Positions 16,006 to 23,690 of a stretch of 26,635 nt of DNA are shown here, one piece after another. Numbering within the stretch: position 1 is the first letter of the stretch; every line of letters begins with the position of its first letter. The DNA lies in contig CAZMMV010000016.1 of assembly GCA_964567475.1 (NCBI GenBank), positions 1 through 26,635 of the forward strand. The letters run 5' to 3'. The DNA is from CAZMMV01 sp964567475 (GTDB lineage Bacteria > Bacillota > Clostridia > Tissierellales > Tissierellaceae). Under the pieces are notes generated by a model. It worked only from the letters and a program-made list of their open reading frames with translations. It ran no database searches and had not been told where the DNA came from. Both the position numbers and the translations under genes were made by a program.

Positions 16006-16659
16006 CTATATAAATCCATTATTTTTTAATAAATCCATATTTATTCCTTTGCTTTCTTTAGCATCTAGATCATCTAAAGCTAATAACTTTTCAACATATT
16101 TCCCTATTAAATCACATTCTAAATTTACTGTTTCACCTTCTTTTTTATCTAATAGTGTTGTATGACTTCCAGTATGCGGAATAATTGAAAGCTTAAATAT
16201 ACTCTCATCTACATAGGCAACTGTTAAACTTATTCCATCAATGGTGATAGAACCCTTTTTAATGATATATCTAAGTATCTCCGAAGAAGCTTTTATTGTA
16301 ATCCAAATAGCATTATCTTCTTTATTTCTAGATATTATCTCTCCTGTGCCATCTATATGTCCACTTACTAAATGTCCTCCAAGCCTTTTATCTAAGGTTA
16401 ATGCTCTTTCCAGATTTACATAGCTTCCTATTTTTAAATTACCTAAATTACTCATTCTTAGGGTTTCAGCCATGATATCTGCACTAAAACTATCTTTGCT
16501 TTTATCTGTAACTGTTAAACATACTCCATTGGTGCAAATACTATCTCCTATGCTTGTATTTTCTATGACCTTAGATGCATAGATAATCATTGTTGATGAT
16601 TTTTGTCCCTTTTTTATATCTTTAATTTTACCTATTTCTTCTATAATTCCTGTAAACAT
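16006..16659 (-). CDS. ribE: riboflavin synthase alpha subunit
   Basis: Dismutates two lumazine molecules to riboflavin. The 217-residue protein consists of two similar lumazine-binding domains; the first starts MFTGIIEEIG and carries SICTNGVCLTV, and the second carries GHLVSGHIDGTG and SITIDGISLTVAYV. The ATG is preceded by AGAGGTGA, with the ribD stop inside this region at 7 bp. Length is typical. Confidence 0.96.
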   Translation of the reverse strand: MFTGIIEEIGKIKDIKKGQKSSTMIIYASKVIENTSIGDSICTNGVCLTVTDKSKDSFSADIMAETLRMSNLGNLKIGSYVNLERALTLDKRLGGHLVSGHIDGTGEIISRNKEDNAIWITIKASSEILRYIIKKGSITIDGISLTVAYVDESIFKLSIIPHTGSHTTLLDKKEGETVNLECDLIGKYVEKLLALDDLDAKESKGINMDLLKNNGFI

Positions 16660-16665
16660 TTATAA

Positions 16666-17754
16666 TCACCTCTTTATATATCCTTCTACTAATAAATCTT
16701 CACCTACACTTTTATATTTTATATTCTCTAACTGGAACGCATCTCTAAGAAGGTCTATTCCTCTGCCTCCAACTGGTGTCTTTGACTGGTCTCCTCCTAT
16801 TATTTTTCCTGCTATATAGATTTGAACTTTGTCGACTATAGATTGCTCTAAGGCTGAAAAATTAAGTGTTGCACCTCCCTCTAAAAGTATGCTATCTATT
16901 TTTTCTTCAGCTAGCTTTGACATTAGATCTTGTAAATCTACTCTTCCTTCCAAACTTTTAACAACTAAAACTTTAACTCCCTTTTCTTCAATCTCTTTTT
17001 TCTTTCTTATATCTCCCTGGTATGTTGTAGCTATTATAGTTTTTGCTATATCTTGATTTTCTAAGACTTTGGAATCTATAGGTATTCTCAACTTACTATC
17101 TACTATTATTCTTATAGGGTTTTTACCATTTTCAATTCTACATGTCAATTGAGGATTATCCTTTATTACAGTGTTTATTCCTACCATGATCCCTGCCATT
17201 TCATTTCTAAGTTCATGAACACTTTCTCTTGCTTTAGCTCCTGTTATCCATTTTGATTCTCCTGTTTTAGTTGCTATTTTCCCATCTAATGACATAGCTG
17301 TTTTCATAACTACAAATGGTTTTTTCTCTGCTATATATTTCATAAATACTCTGTTTATATCTCGACATTCTTTTTCCAAAACTCCTGTTAATACTTCTAT
17401 TCCTGCATCTATTAATTTCTTTACTCCTTGCCCTGCAACTAAAGGGTTGGGATCTAGAGTGCCCACTACAACTCTTTTAATTTTTTTCTTAATTATCATA
17501 TCTGCACATGGTGGTGTTTTCCCATAATGTGAGCAAGGTTCTAATGTTACATACATAGTAGCTCCTTCTACATCAGTTATTGCATTTTCAAAAGCTCTTA
17601 CTTCTGCATGAGCCTCACCATAAGATTCATGCCAACCTTTAGCTATTACTTTATTTTCTTTTACAATAACTGCACCTACCATTGGATTTGGATCAACTTT
17701 ACCTTTACCTTTTTTAGCTAATCTCAATGCGGATTTCATATAATACTTGTCCAA
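16666..17754 (-). CDS. ribD: bifunctional pyrimidine deaminase/reductase RibD
   Basis: Deaminates and then reduces the RibA product. The 362-residue protein has an N-terminal cytidine-deaminase-like zinc domain (AHAEVRAFENA and EPCSHYGKTPPCADMI) and, from about residue 145, a dihydrofolate-reductase-like domain (KTAMSLDGKIATKTGESKWI and LLEGGATLNFS). The start is TTG, with AGGAGG spaced correctly. An ATG five codons in is too far from the Shine-Dalgarno sequence. It is the first gene behind the FMN riboswitch. Confidence 0.95.
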   Translation of the reverse strand: MDKYYMKSALRLAKKGKGKVDPNPMVGAVIVKENKVIAKGWHESYGEAHAEVRAFENAITDVEGATMYVTLEPCSHYGKTPPCADMIIKKKIKRVVVGTLDPNPLVAGQGVKKLIDAGIEVLTGVLEKECRDINRVFMKYIAEKKPFVVMKTAMSLDGKIATKTGESKWITGAKARESVHELRNEMAGIMVGINTVIKDNPQLTCRIENGKNPIRIIVDSKLRIPIDSKVLENQDIAKTIIATTYQGDIRKKKEIEEKGVKVLVVKSLEGRVDLQDLMSKLAEEKIDSILLEGGATLNFSALEQSIVDKVQIYIAGKIIGGDQSKTPVGGRGIDLLRDAFQLENIKYKSVGEDLLVEGYIKR

Positions 17755-17771
17755 ATAAATCTCCTCCTAAT

Positions 17772-17801
17772 ATAAAAAACCCTGATTCTAAAGAATCAGG
17801 G
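17772..17801 (-). terminator. second intrinsic terminator in rib leader
   Basis: Stem CCCTGATTC (17780-17788) with GAATCAGGG (17793-17801) and a 4-base loop. On the minus strand it is followed by a run of Ts, and it ends about 10 bp before the ribD Shine-Dalgarno sequence. It could terminate transcription or sequester the initiation region. Confidence 0.75.
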
Positions 17802-17844
17802 CAGGAATATACGAAGATTAAATATACTTAATCCTCTTAATCTT

Positions 17845-17882
17845 AATAAAAAAGCTCTGAAATATAATTATATTTCAGAGCT
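17845..17882 (-). terminator. first intrinsic terminator in rib leader
   Basis: A perfect 30-bp palindrome (17853-17882, arm AGCTCTGAAATATAA) followed on the minus strand by a T-run (17845-17852). It lies about 50 bp downstream of the FMN aptamer and is the expected expression platform. Confidence 0.85.
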
Positions 17883-17933
17883 GAATACGACAAAAATTAC
17901 TTGTATAAATTTACTTACTAAGATTTAGATTTT

Positions 17934-18045
17934 TCTTCTTTCATCCAGACTTTACTGTCGGCTTCGGAGTTACACCGAATCTGCCTATAAGGCTCGCGGG
18001 CTATACCGCCGGTAGGGAATTTCACCCTGCCCTGAAGAATATTTA
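17934..18045 (-). promoter_or_regulatory. FMN riboswitch (RFN element)
   Basis: On the minus strand the highly conserved RFN core is present: CTTCAGGGCAGGGTGAAATT, then CCTACCGGCGGTA, then GCCCGCGAGCC, and at the 3' end GGATGAAAGAAG, which closes helix P1 with the 5' TTCTTC. The variable helix is short (GATTCGGTGTAACTCCGAAG). FMN binding would favour the downstream terminators and shut off ribD-E-BA-H. Confidence 0.97.
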
Positions 18046-18089
18046 GTTTTTAAAATTTATTTTTCTATTGTTATTCTTATAACAATTAC

Positions 18090-18119
18090 ACTATAACATA
18101 TTTTCATTAAAAATGTAAG
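18090..18119 (-). promoter_or_regulatory. possible promoter of the rib operon
   Basis: The minus strand reads CTTACA (18114-18119), an 18-bp spacer and TATAGT (18090-18095), about 45 bp before the riboswitch. The -35 box is only a partial match. Confidence 0.5.
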
Positions 18120-18152
18120 GACCTTTTAAAACTTATTTTTATTTTTATAATT

Positions 18153-18500
18153 TTAATGTGTTCCCTCTATTATATCTATATCTAAATCTGAAAATACCTT
18201 TTTTATTTCTTCAAATCTATCTTCCTTACATTTAACTGCACATTTTCCTAAATGAACTCTTTCAACATTACTTTCTTTAAGTTTTTTTCCTATTTTCTTT
18301 AGTTTTTCTTCACCATTATTTTCTTCATCTTGTCTTTTTTCAAAGCAAAGATTGCAACTAAAAAAAGATAAAAGTTCTGTTTCTATTCCTTCTTCCTTGT
18401 AAATTGCAAAGTGTTTATCCTTGTTATTGTAAGCTTTAAAACAACCCATAGATGAACATCTACCACTTGTTTTACCACATATTCCTATAGCTATTTTCAT
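18153..18500 (-). CDS. CGGC-domain protein, putative metal binding
   Basis: A small cytosolic protein of 115 residues starting MKIAIGICGKTSGRCSSMGC, with AGGAG before the ATG. Seven cysteines are arranged as C8, C15, C20, C49/C52 (CNLC) and C87/C91 (GKCAVKC). This matches the CGGC domain family (PF08821-like), usually found alone in anaerobes and thought, without proof, to bind metal. A terminator separates it from the DUF1002 gene upstream. No terminator is seen between it and the rib promoter, so some readthrough is possible. No operon partner is evident. Confidence 0.75.
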   Translation of the reverse strand: MKIAIGICGKTSGRCSSMGCFKAYNNKDKHFAIYKEEGIETELLSFFSCNLCFEKRQDEENNGEEKLKKIGKKLKESNVERVHLGKCAVKCKEDRFEEIKKVFSDLDIDIIEGTH

Positions 18501-18520
18501 AATATACTCCTCTCAAATGT

Positions 18521-18551
18521 AAAAACAGCCACATTTAATATAAATGGGCTG
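18521..18551 (-). terminator. intrinsic terminator after DUF1002 gene
   Basis: The minus strand forms a stem from CAGCCCATTTA and TAAATGTGGCTG (18526-18551), followed by five Ts (18521-18525). It lies 10 bp after the stop of the DUF1002 gene. Confidence 0.82.
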
Positions 18552-18561
18552 AGTAATTTAT

Positions 18562-19428
18562 TTAATCTTTTGTGAACAATGCCCTGAAAAATGATTTAAT
18601 CGCATCTAAAATCTTTTCCAATAATGATCTTACTTCTTCATTGTTTTTAATAGTATCATCTAATTTTTTTCCTATGTTTTTAAGCTGGCTTTTTATTTCT
18701 TCTGTGTCTAAATCTAGTTTATTTATTTTCTCCATTAAATTACTAATTTTTTCAATCTGTTCAACTTTTAAATCTATATCTAAACTCTCTGCTGTATCAA
18801 GTATTACTTGTTTTATATCTTCAGGAGCTTTTATATCTCTGGATATAATCTCTTCTTTAACCTTTCGCACCAATTCACTAGCTTTATCCTTACCTATTTC
18901 TTCTCCTAATTCACCAGTTTGAAATACTTCTTCATTAGCTACTTGCTTTTGATTTTCACTTATTTTTTTACCTGTAGCTTGTTCAAAGGCCTTTAGTATA
19001 CCTGTTAGGGCTCCTGTACCTGACACTGGAAAAGGTGCTGCTGCTATGACTTTAGCATCTTTAACACCAGCAGTTACCAATGCGCTTTCATACATTTCTT
19101 TTGTTACCCAAGATATATTATGTGTTTCTACACTTATACCTGAATCTTCTTCTAATAATTCTACATAAGCAGAGGACATAGTTTTATTTCCAAGCTGTGC
19201 CTCACCTGCAATTCCTTCTAAATATTTTCTTTCCTCTTTATTATTTATTTCTATTATAGATACATTTTCTTCTTTAACATCAAATATTTCTATAATTTCT
19301 TGTCTCTGTTCATTGCTTAAATCTTTCCCCAGTGTTACTACTACTGAACTATCTGCATATACTCCTGTACTCAATATAAATATAAGAGATAAAATAAAGG
19401 ATATATAGCTTTTATTTTTTTTATTCAT
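18562..19428 (-). CDS. secreted DUF1002 protein (YpuA-like)
   Basis: A 288-residue protein with an N-terminal signal peptide (hydrophobic 8-22, likely cleavage after VYA at 25). The body has the DUF1002 pattern: VVVTLGKDLSNEQRQEIIEI, the SSAYVELLEED segment, TAGVKDAKVIAAAPFPVSGT and ALTGILKAFE. The C-terminal third (about 195-288) is charged and helical, and ends in the hydrophobic FFRALF stretch. It resembles Bacillus YpuA, whose role is only loosely tied to the cell envelope. AAGGAAG lies before the ATG. It follows the esterase gene by 54 bp, in the same direction, and ends at a terminator. Confidence 0.85.
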   Translation of the reverse strand: MNKKNKSYISFILSLIFILSTGVYADSSVVVTLGKDLSNEQRQEIIEIFDVKEENVSIIEINNKEERKYLEGIAGEAQLGNKTMSSAYVELLEEDSGISVETHNISWVTKEMYESALVTAGVKDAKVIAAAPFPVSGTGALTGILKAFEQATGKKISENQKQVANEEVFQTGELGEEIGKDKASELVRKVKEEIISRDIKAPEDIKQVILDTAESLDIDLKVEQIEKISNLMEKINKLDLDTEEIKSQLKNIGKKLDDTIKNNEEVRSLLEKILDAIKSFFRALFTKD

Positions 19429-19482
19429 ATTATCACTTCCTTATTTTTTTATTATTTTTTATCATTATTCTATTTGTATATA

Positions 19483-20316
19483 CTATTCTTTTAGATTTTC
19501 TTTAAAGAAATCAATAAAGGAATCATGAACTTTCTTTGTAATCAATGGCTGATTCTGAAAAAATCCATATCCATGATCTGCATTCTCTATAATTACCCTT
19601 TTTACACTGGGAAAGGCTGACACAATCTCTTCATTTTCAGAAGGTGGTATTACTGAATCATTATCCCCATAAATCAAAAGCATATTTCCTTTAAATTTAT
19701 CTATATTCTTAAGAGGATTTGAATCTTTCATATCCTTAAACCAATTAGCACTAAGAGTTTCATTTCTTCCAAATAAATTAGTAATATCTGCATATCCCTT
19801 ATCTGATATGGCTTCTTCTTTAAATTTATTATACTTATCTTTTCCTCCAAAAAAATTTATCATTACCTTTTCCCCTGTAAGAACTGAAGGCGCCAAAAGG
19901 CCCATTGCTTTATATGGAGATTTTTCATTACTCCCGATGGATAAAGCAACTCTTCCTCCTAAGCTATAGCCAAATATACCTAGTCGATTCTTATCTATAT
20001 TATAATTATTCAAGATATATTCTAAGCTAGTATTAGAATCTGAAATCATATTAGAAATATAGTTTTCTGTAAAAGGTTCCTTACTTTCACCACAACCAGG
20101 AAAATCCATTCTTATGCTAAGTATTCCCTCTTTACTAAAAGCTTGGGCTATTTTTAAAAACCCACCGCCTTCTTCTTTGCTTCCATGATGTCCATGATTC
20201 ATAACAACTGCAGGAAAAGGGCCTTGTCCAGCTGGCACTACTATACTAGCTGGAATAATTCGTTTATCATTTTTTATTTGAACATTAACTTCTTCACCTA
20301 TTTTTTCAATACTCAT
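19483..20316 (-). CDS. alpha/beta hydrolase (esterase-like)
   Basis: A 277-residue serine hydrolase. The nucleophile elbow is GYSLGG (Ser118), the acid is in YGDND (Asp218 or Asp220) and the base is His248 in NADHGYG. The oxyanion-hole region is MNHGHHGSK, and RMDFPGCGES matches cinnamoyl/feruloyl esterase-like and dienelactone-hydrolase-like families. A small lid insertion lies at about 150-195. No signal peptide is present, so it is cytosolic. It sits between degV and the DUF1002 gene with short gaps, probably as one transcript. The natural ester substrate is unknown. Confidence 0.82.
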   Translation of the reverse strand: MSIEKIGEEVNVQIKNDKRIIPASIVVPAGQGPFPAVVMNHGHHGSKEEGGGFLKIAQAFSKEGILSIRMDFPGCGESKEPFTENYISNMISDSNTSLEYILNNYNIDKNRLGIFGYSLGGRVALSIGSNEKSPYKAMGLLAPSVLTGEKVMINFFGGKDKYNKFKEEAISDKGYADITNLFGRNETLSANWFKDMKDSNPLKNIDKFKGNMLLIYGDNDSVIPPSENEEIVSAFPSVKRVIIENADHGYGFFQNQPLITKKVHDSFIDFFKENLKE

Positions 20317-20366
20317 CTATATTTCTCCTTAAAATATCTAATTTATCTTTTATATATTTTTCTATC

Positions 20367-21227
20367 TTATTCAATTATTTCTTTTACAGTGTAATAAGCA
20401 ATTCCAATAGCCCCTGGTCCTACATGTACCCCTATTACTGGACCTATATCTACTATTGACACATTTATACTTAATTTTTCTTCTACACTTTTAGCTAGTT
20501 TTTTAGCTTCATCATAACAATTAATATGATGAACTATTATTTCTTTTATGGAGTATTTTAGATTATCTTCTATCATTTTATCTAATATTGCTTTAACTCC
20601 CCTAACCTTAGTCCTCACTGTTTTTAATATAGTTGTCTTTCCATTTTTTACTGTTAAGACTGGTATTATTTTAAGTATATTACCAATTAAGGCACCTGCA
20701 CCGCCTATTCTACCACCCTTTTTTAGATATTCTAAATTATCAGGTATAAATAAAAATCTACTTCTTTTAATGTTTTCTTCAGCTATGTTTACAAGCTCTT
20801 CTATACTCTTTCCTTCTTTAGCTGCCCTAGCAGCTACTATTGCAGAAAATCCTAATTGCATAGAATTAGATTGTGAATCTAGAATGTAAATCTTTGCATC
20901 TGGATATTCTTTTAAAACCTCTTCCCTAACTTTACAAGCACTAATATATGTACCACTCATCTCAGATGATAAAAAAATGCATAAAAGGTCATTGCCTTTA
21001 GAAACAATATCTACCATTTGTTTATAAATTTGACCTATAGAAGGCTGGGATGAAAGCGGAATTCCCTTTTCTTCCATCATATTATAAAATACTTCATTTT
21101 TTATTTCTGTCTCTTTTATACTTTCATCTTGAAAAGAAACATATAAAGGTAAAATACTTATATCTAAATCTTCCCTAATTTTTTTATCAATATAGCTAGT
21201 ACTATCTGTCATTATCTTCACACTCAT
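20367..21227 (-). CDS. DegV-family fatty-acid-binding protein
   Basis: A 286-residue protein starting MSVKIMTDSTSYIDKK. Typical DegV features are the N-terminal DSTS motif, SSQPSIGQIY, IFLSSEMSGTYISA and the C-terminal GPVIGVHVGPGAIG. DegV/FakB proteins bind a fatty acid and, with FakA kinase, feed exogenous acids into phospholipid synthesis. FakA is not in this window. The ATG at 21227 is preferred because GGAGAGGA lies five bases before it; a TTG at 21242 would put that site inside the gene. It probably leads the transcript with the esterase and the DUF1002 gene. Confidence 0.92.
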   Translation of the reverse strand: MSVKIMTDSTSYIDKKIREDLDISILPLYVSFQDESIKETEIKNEVFYNMMEEKGIPLSSQPSIGQIYKQMVDIVSKGNDLLCIFLSSEMSGTYISACKVREEVLKEYPDAKIYILDSQSNSMQLGFSAIVAARAAKEGKSIEELVNIAEENIKRSRFLFIPDNLEYLKKGGRIGGAGALIGNILKIIPVLTVKNGKTTILKTVRTKVRGVKAILDKMIEDNLKYSIKEIIVHHINCYDEAKKLAKSVEEKLSINVSIVDIGPVIGVHVGPGAIGIAYYTVKEIIE

Positions 21228-21268
21228 TAAATTCCTCTCCAATCAAATGTTTAATAATATATACTTAT

Positions 21269-21298
21269 AGTATATCATTTTTATCTAAGAGATTCCAA
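21269..21298 (-). promoter_or_regulatory. probable promoter of degV transcript
   Basis: The minus strand reads TTGGAA (21293-21298), an 18-bp spacer and TATACT (21269-21274). It lies between the terminator of the C69 gene and degV. Confidence 0.55.
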
Positions 21299-21310
21299 AA
21301 CTATTTGCTA

Positions 21311-21364
21311 AAAAAAATAGAAGATGAGAAATCTCTTGATTATCAAGATCCATCTTCTATTTTT
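21311..21364 (-). terminator. intrinsic terminator after C69 dipeptidase gene
   Basis: Outer arms AATAGAAGATG and CATCTTCTATT, with an inner CTTGATTATCAAG hairpin, followed on the minus strand by a long T-run. Because U-runs exist on both sides it might also act on plus-strand transcripts, but no plus-strand gene ends here. Confidence 0.85.
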
Positions 21365-21412
21365 GATTTAATTGTCTAAATTGTATGTTTTATAATCCAA
21401 ACTAGATTCATC

Positions 21413-23002
21413 TTAAGATTCAGTAGGTTTTTCTAAAGGTTGGGCTGAACCTCCATCTAGTGGAATATTAAGTTCCTTATATATTTCAATTAATCTTTCT
21501 TTTCCTAAAAGACTAGGAACAAATGGGGTCCTTTTTTTAAGTTCATTTTTGTATATTGAGTCCCCAGAATAATCAAAAAAGTAAGTGCTAAGTTCTTTGT
21601 AAATTAAAGTAGCATCATCATATGCTTTTTGCATTGTATCAACTGTATATTTAGTCGATAGTTCTATTGCCTTTTCTGGAGTTGCTTTTATAAATGACTT
21701 TTCTACTTCTTTCAATTCTTCAATAAGTTTAGTTTCTTGATTTTTATAATATTCACGAACATATTTACCGTAAATTTCACGATCTATTTCACTCAATGCA
21801 GAAACTCCTCGCATTGTCCAATAAGCTGAATCTGGAGTGTATTGATTGCCAGTAACATTATAAGGAGCTATAGATTTTGTAGTTCCTCCAATTACAGGAA
21901 CATACATAGCATGTTCAGCATTTCCCATAGCTACCCAAAGAATACCACCTAATTCTTTTGGATAATCCTTCTTAATTTGAATTATATGACATTCCTCTTG
22001 CTCAACAGCACCTATAGGTCTTATCTTACCTCTATTTTCAGGTAATTTCATATCAAAAGAAGTTCCTTCATTTCTATAACGTTGTACTTCCATTACATCT
22101 TGTAAAGAAATTTTATTTGATGCTTTTTGAAATAATTCAAAATCATCTGCGTCATAAGGAATCTTTTTTGAAGGATCAAGGAAATTTATTCCACTCCAAA
22201 GTCTTTGTCTATTTCCATCGCTTAAATCTTCTGCATAAGTTTTTTTAATATTTATAAGTCCATCCTCTTCTACTAAAAATCCATGTTTCTTAGGAAGTTT
22301 TATAAGATTATCTGAAGCGTAAACATTATCAGTATCACTTACATCAACTTTTCCTAACATATAACAATTTGGAGCTATAGAATAAGCATCGTCAGGATAT
22401 TTAACTGCACAATATTGATGTCCTGATAATAATTCCATATACCATATTTCATTTTGATCAGCCAAAATAACTATTGCCCCTTCTTGGCATCCTTTTTTAT
22501 CCATAATTTTTCCTAATAATTCAACGCCTTCCTTAGCAGTTTTGATTTGTGGCAAAACTACACTTACAACAGATGATTCATATATTCCATTGTTTGTTAA
22601 AGGATCAGCTTTCATTGCTGCTTCATTACTTGATGCTGTTACTGTAGCTGTCATAGCTACGCCATTCTCATTCCATCCACCAGCTTCAAAAACATCTCCA
22701 TCATCTTGAAATCCATCTGGAATAGAAATATATTTGTAGGTTGCTTTAGGCATAGGCCAAGTAAAATTATAAGCATCCTTAAACATATCTCCTGGCTTAT
22801 ATGTAGCTGCTGGAACTACTGTCAGCATTTTATTGTAACATGAACTCCAATCCTCAGTCCTGGCAATCATTGGAGACCCATCAGCTGATACATCCTTTCC
22901 TACAATTGTAGCAGTACATGCAAAAACAGGTTGATAAGCACTAAAAATTAATGCTATTACAGAAAATAAAACAACTACTTTTTGTCTAAACAACTTTTTC
23001 AT
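21413..23002 (-). CDS. secreted C69-family dipeptidase
   Basis: A 529-residue Ntn-hydrolase of the PepD/C69 family. Residues 1-28 form a signal peptide ending VFA, and cleavage there would expose Cys29 (CTATIVGKDVSADGSPMIAR) as the N-terminal catalytic nucleophile. Family signatures include TEDW, GGWNENGVAMTATVT, LADQNEIWYMELLSGHQY, APNCYML and the C-terminal PDSAYWTMRGVSAL. The protein ends in a Pro/Glu-rich tail with no anchor. GGAGG lies before the ATG, and a TATAAT-like -10 box is at 23043-23048. It likely cleaves dipeptides outside the membrane to supply amino acids. It is monocistronic, with its own terminator. Confidence 0.92.
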   Translation of the reverse strand: MKKLFRQKVVVLFSVIALIFSAYQPVFACTATIVGKDVSADGSPMIARTEDWSSCYNKMLTVVPAATYKPGDMFKDAYNFTWPMPKATYKYISIPDGFQDDGDVFEAGGWNENGVAMTATVTASSNEAAMKADPLTNNGIYESSVVSVVLPQIKTAKEGVELLGKIMDKKGCQEGAIVILADQNEIWYMELLSGHQYCAVKYPDDAYSIAPNCYMLGKVDVSDTDNVYASDNLIKLPKKHGFLVEEDGLINIKKTYAEDLSDGNRQRLWSGINFLDPSKKIPYDADDFELFQKASNKISLQDVMEVQRYRNEGTSFDMKLPENRGKIRPIGAVEQEECHIIQIKKDYPKELGGILWVAMGNAEHAMYVPVIGGTTKSIAPYNVTGNQYTPDSAYWTMRGVSALSEIDREIYGKYVREYYKNQETKLIEELKEVEKSFIKATPEKAIELSTKYTVDTMQKAYDDATLIYKELSTYFFDYSGDSIYKNELKKRTPFVPSLLGKERLIEIYKELNIPLDGGSAQPLEKPTES

Positions 23003-23081
23003 ATTATCATCCTCCTATTTTATAACAATTTGTTTCAAATTTATTATACTACAGAAGGAATATTTTAACACTTAATATACA

Positions 23082-23300
23082 TTATAAGATAAGTTGTCCT
23101 AAACCACCTAATATAGCTACTGTAATCACTACTTTGCTAATAATAGAAGATTTCTTAGTTGTTAATCTTATTATAAATGCTAAGATAGCCATTAAGCCCC
23201 AACTTGCTGCTGCAAGTTTTTGTCCACTAGAATTACTAGGCAAAGCCGTATACACCATAAAAGATATAAATACCCATGAAAATATCCATGAAACCTTAGC
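23082..23300 (-). pseudogene. remnant of a small membrane protein
   Basis: The minus strand keeps a 72-codon open frame bounded upstream by a stop. It encodes three hydrophobic stretches (WIFSWVFISFMVYTAL, LAAASWGLMAILAFII, ISKVVITVAILGGLGQL) separated by RLTTKKSS. An internal ATG at 23258 gives 58 residues, but there is no ribosome binding site at it. It looks like the C-terminal end of a membrane protein; the family was not recognised. A genuine small protein is possible but less likely. Confidence 0.4.
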
Positions 23301-23321
23301 TTAAAAAATTTTCATGGATAT
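23282..23321 (-). terminator. 12-bp inverted repeat, possible terminator
   Basis: ATATCCATGAAA (23282-23293) and TTTCATGGATAT (23310-23321) pair around 16 bases, ending 23 bp after the stop of the 87-residue gene. The T-run on the minus strand is short, so termination would be modest. Confidence 0.45.
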
Positions 23322-23343
23322 CTTACATCTTATTTTTAATAAT

Positions 23344-23607
23344 TTAATAACAATTTCCCTTCCAATAGTTATTAGCTGCAGCTATAGTTTGAAACTCAAT
23401 TGCAACAACCTGACTTGCTGCTATTAGACTACCTGGATCTACAGAATACATTCTTCGCCCACATTTAAGAATATCAAGGTCTGGCTGCATATTGTGAATT
23501 GTGTGTCTAGCTATTATCATTGCTAAAGCTCGACCTTCTTCAGGGGTATTTGTAATTAGTGTGCCCCCTGGAACTAAAACTAATTCTGAATCTGGTAAAT
23601 AATTCAT
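23344..23607 (-). CDS. hypothetical 87-residue protein
   Basis: Not recognised. The frame starts MNYLPDSELVLVPGG with AGAGGTGAT three bases before the ATG, so it looks translated. The product has no signal peptide or membrane segment, has two cysteines (Cys49 and Cys86) and looks compactly folded, with an alternating hydrophobic pattern (SLIAASQVVAIEFQTIAAAN). It follows ftcD by 83 bp in the same direction and may share its transcript. No function is proposed. Confidence 0.7.
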   Translation of the reverse strand: MNYLPDSELVLVPGGTLITNTPEEGRALAMIIARHTIHNMQPDLDILKCGRRMYSVDPGSLIAASQVVAIEFQTIAAANNYWKGNCY

Positions 23608-23690
23608 AGTATCACCTCTATTTTCTATTAAATTTACATTCTTAATTTAATATACTCTAAGGATGATGCTTTGGTGTTGGATGAAAATCT

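Noticed and set aside
23282..23321. CRISPR-like or phage attachment repeat near the membrane-protein remnant
   Set aside because: Only one inverted pair is present, with no regular direct repeats or integrase; a weak terminator explains it better.
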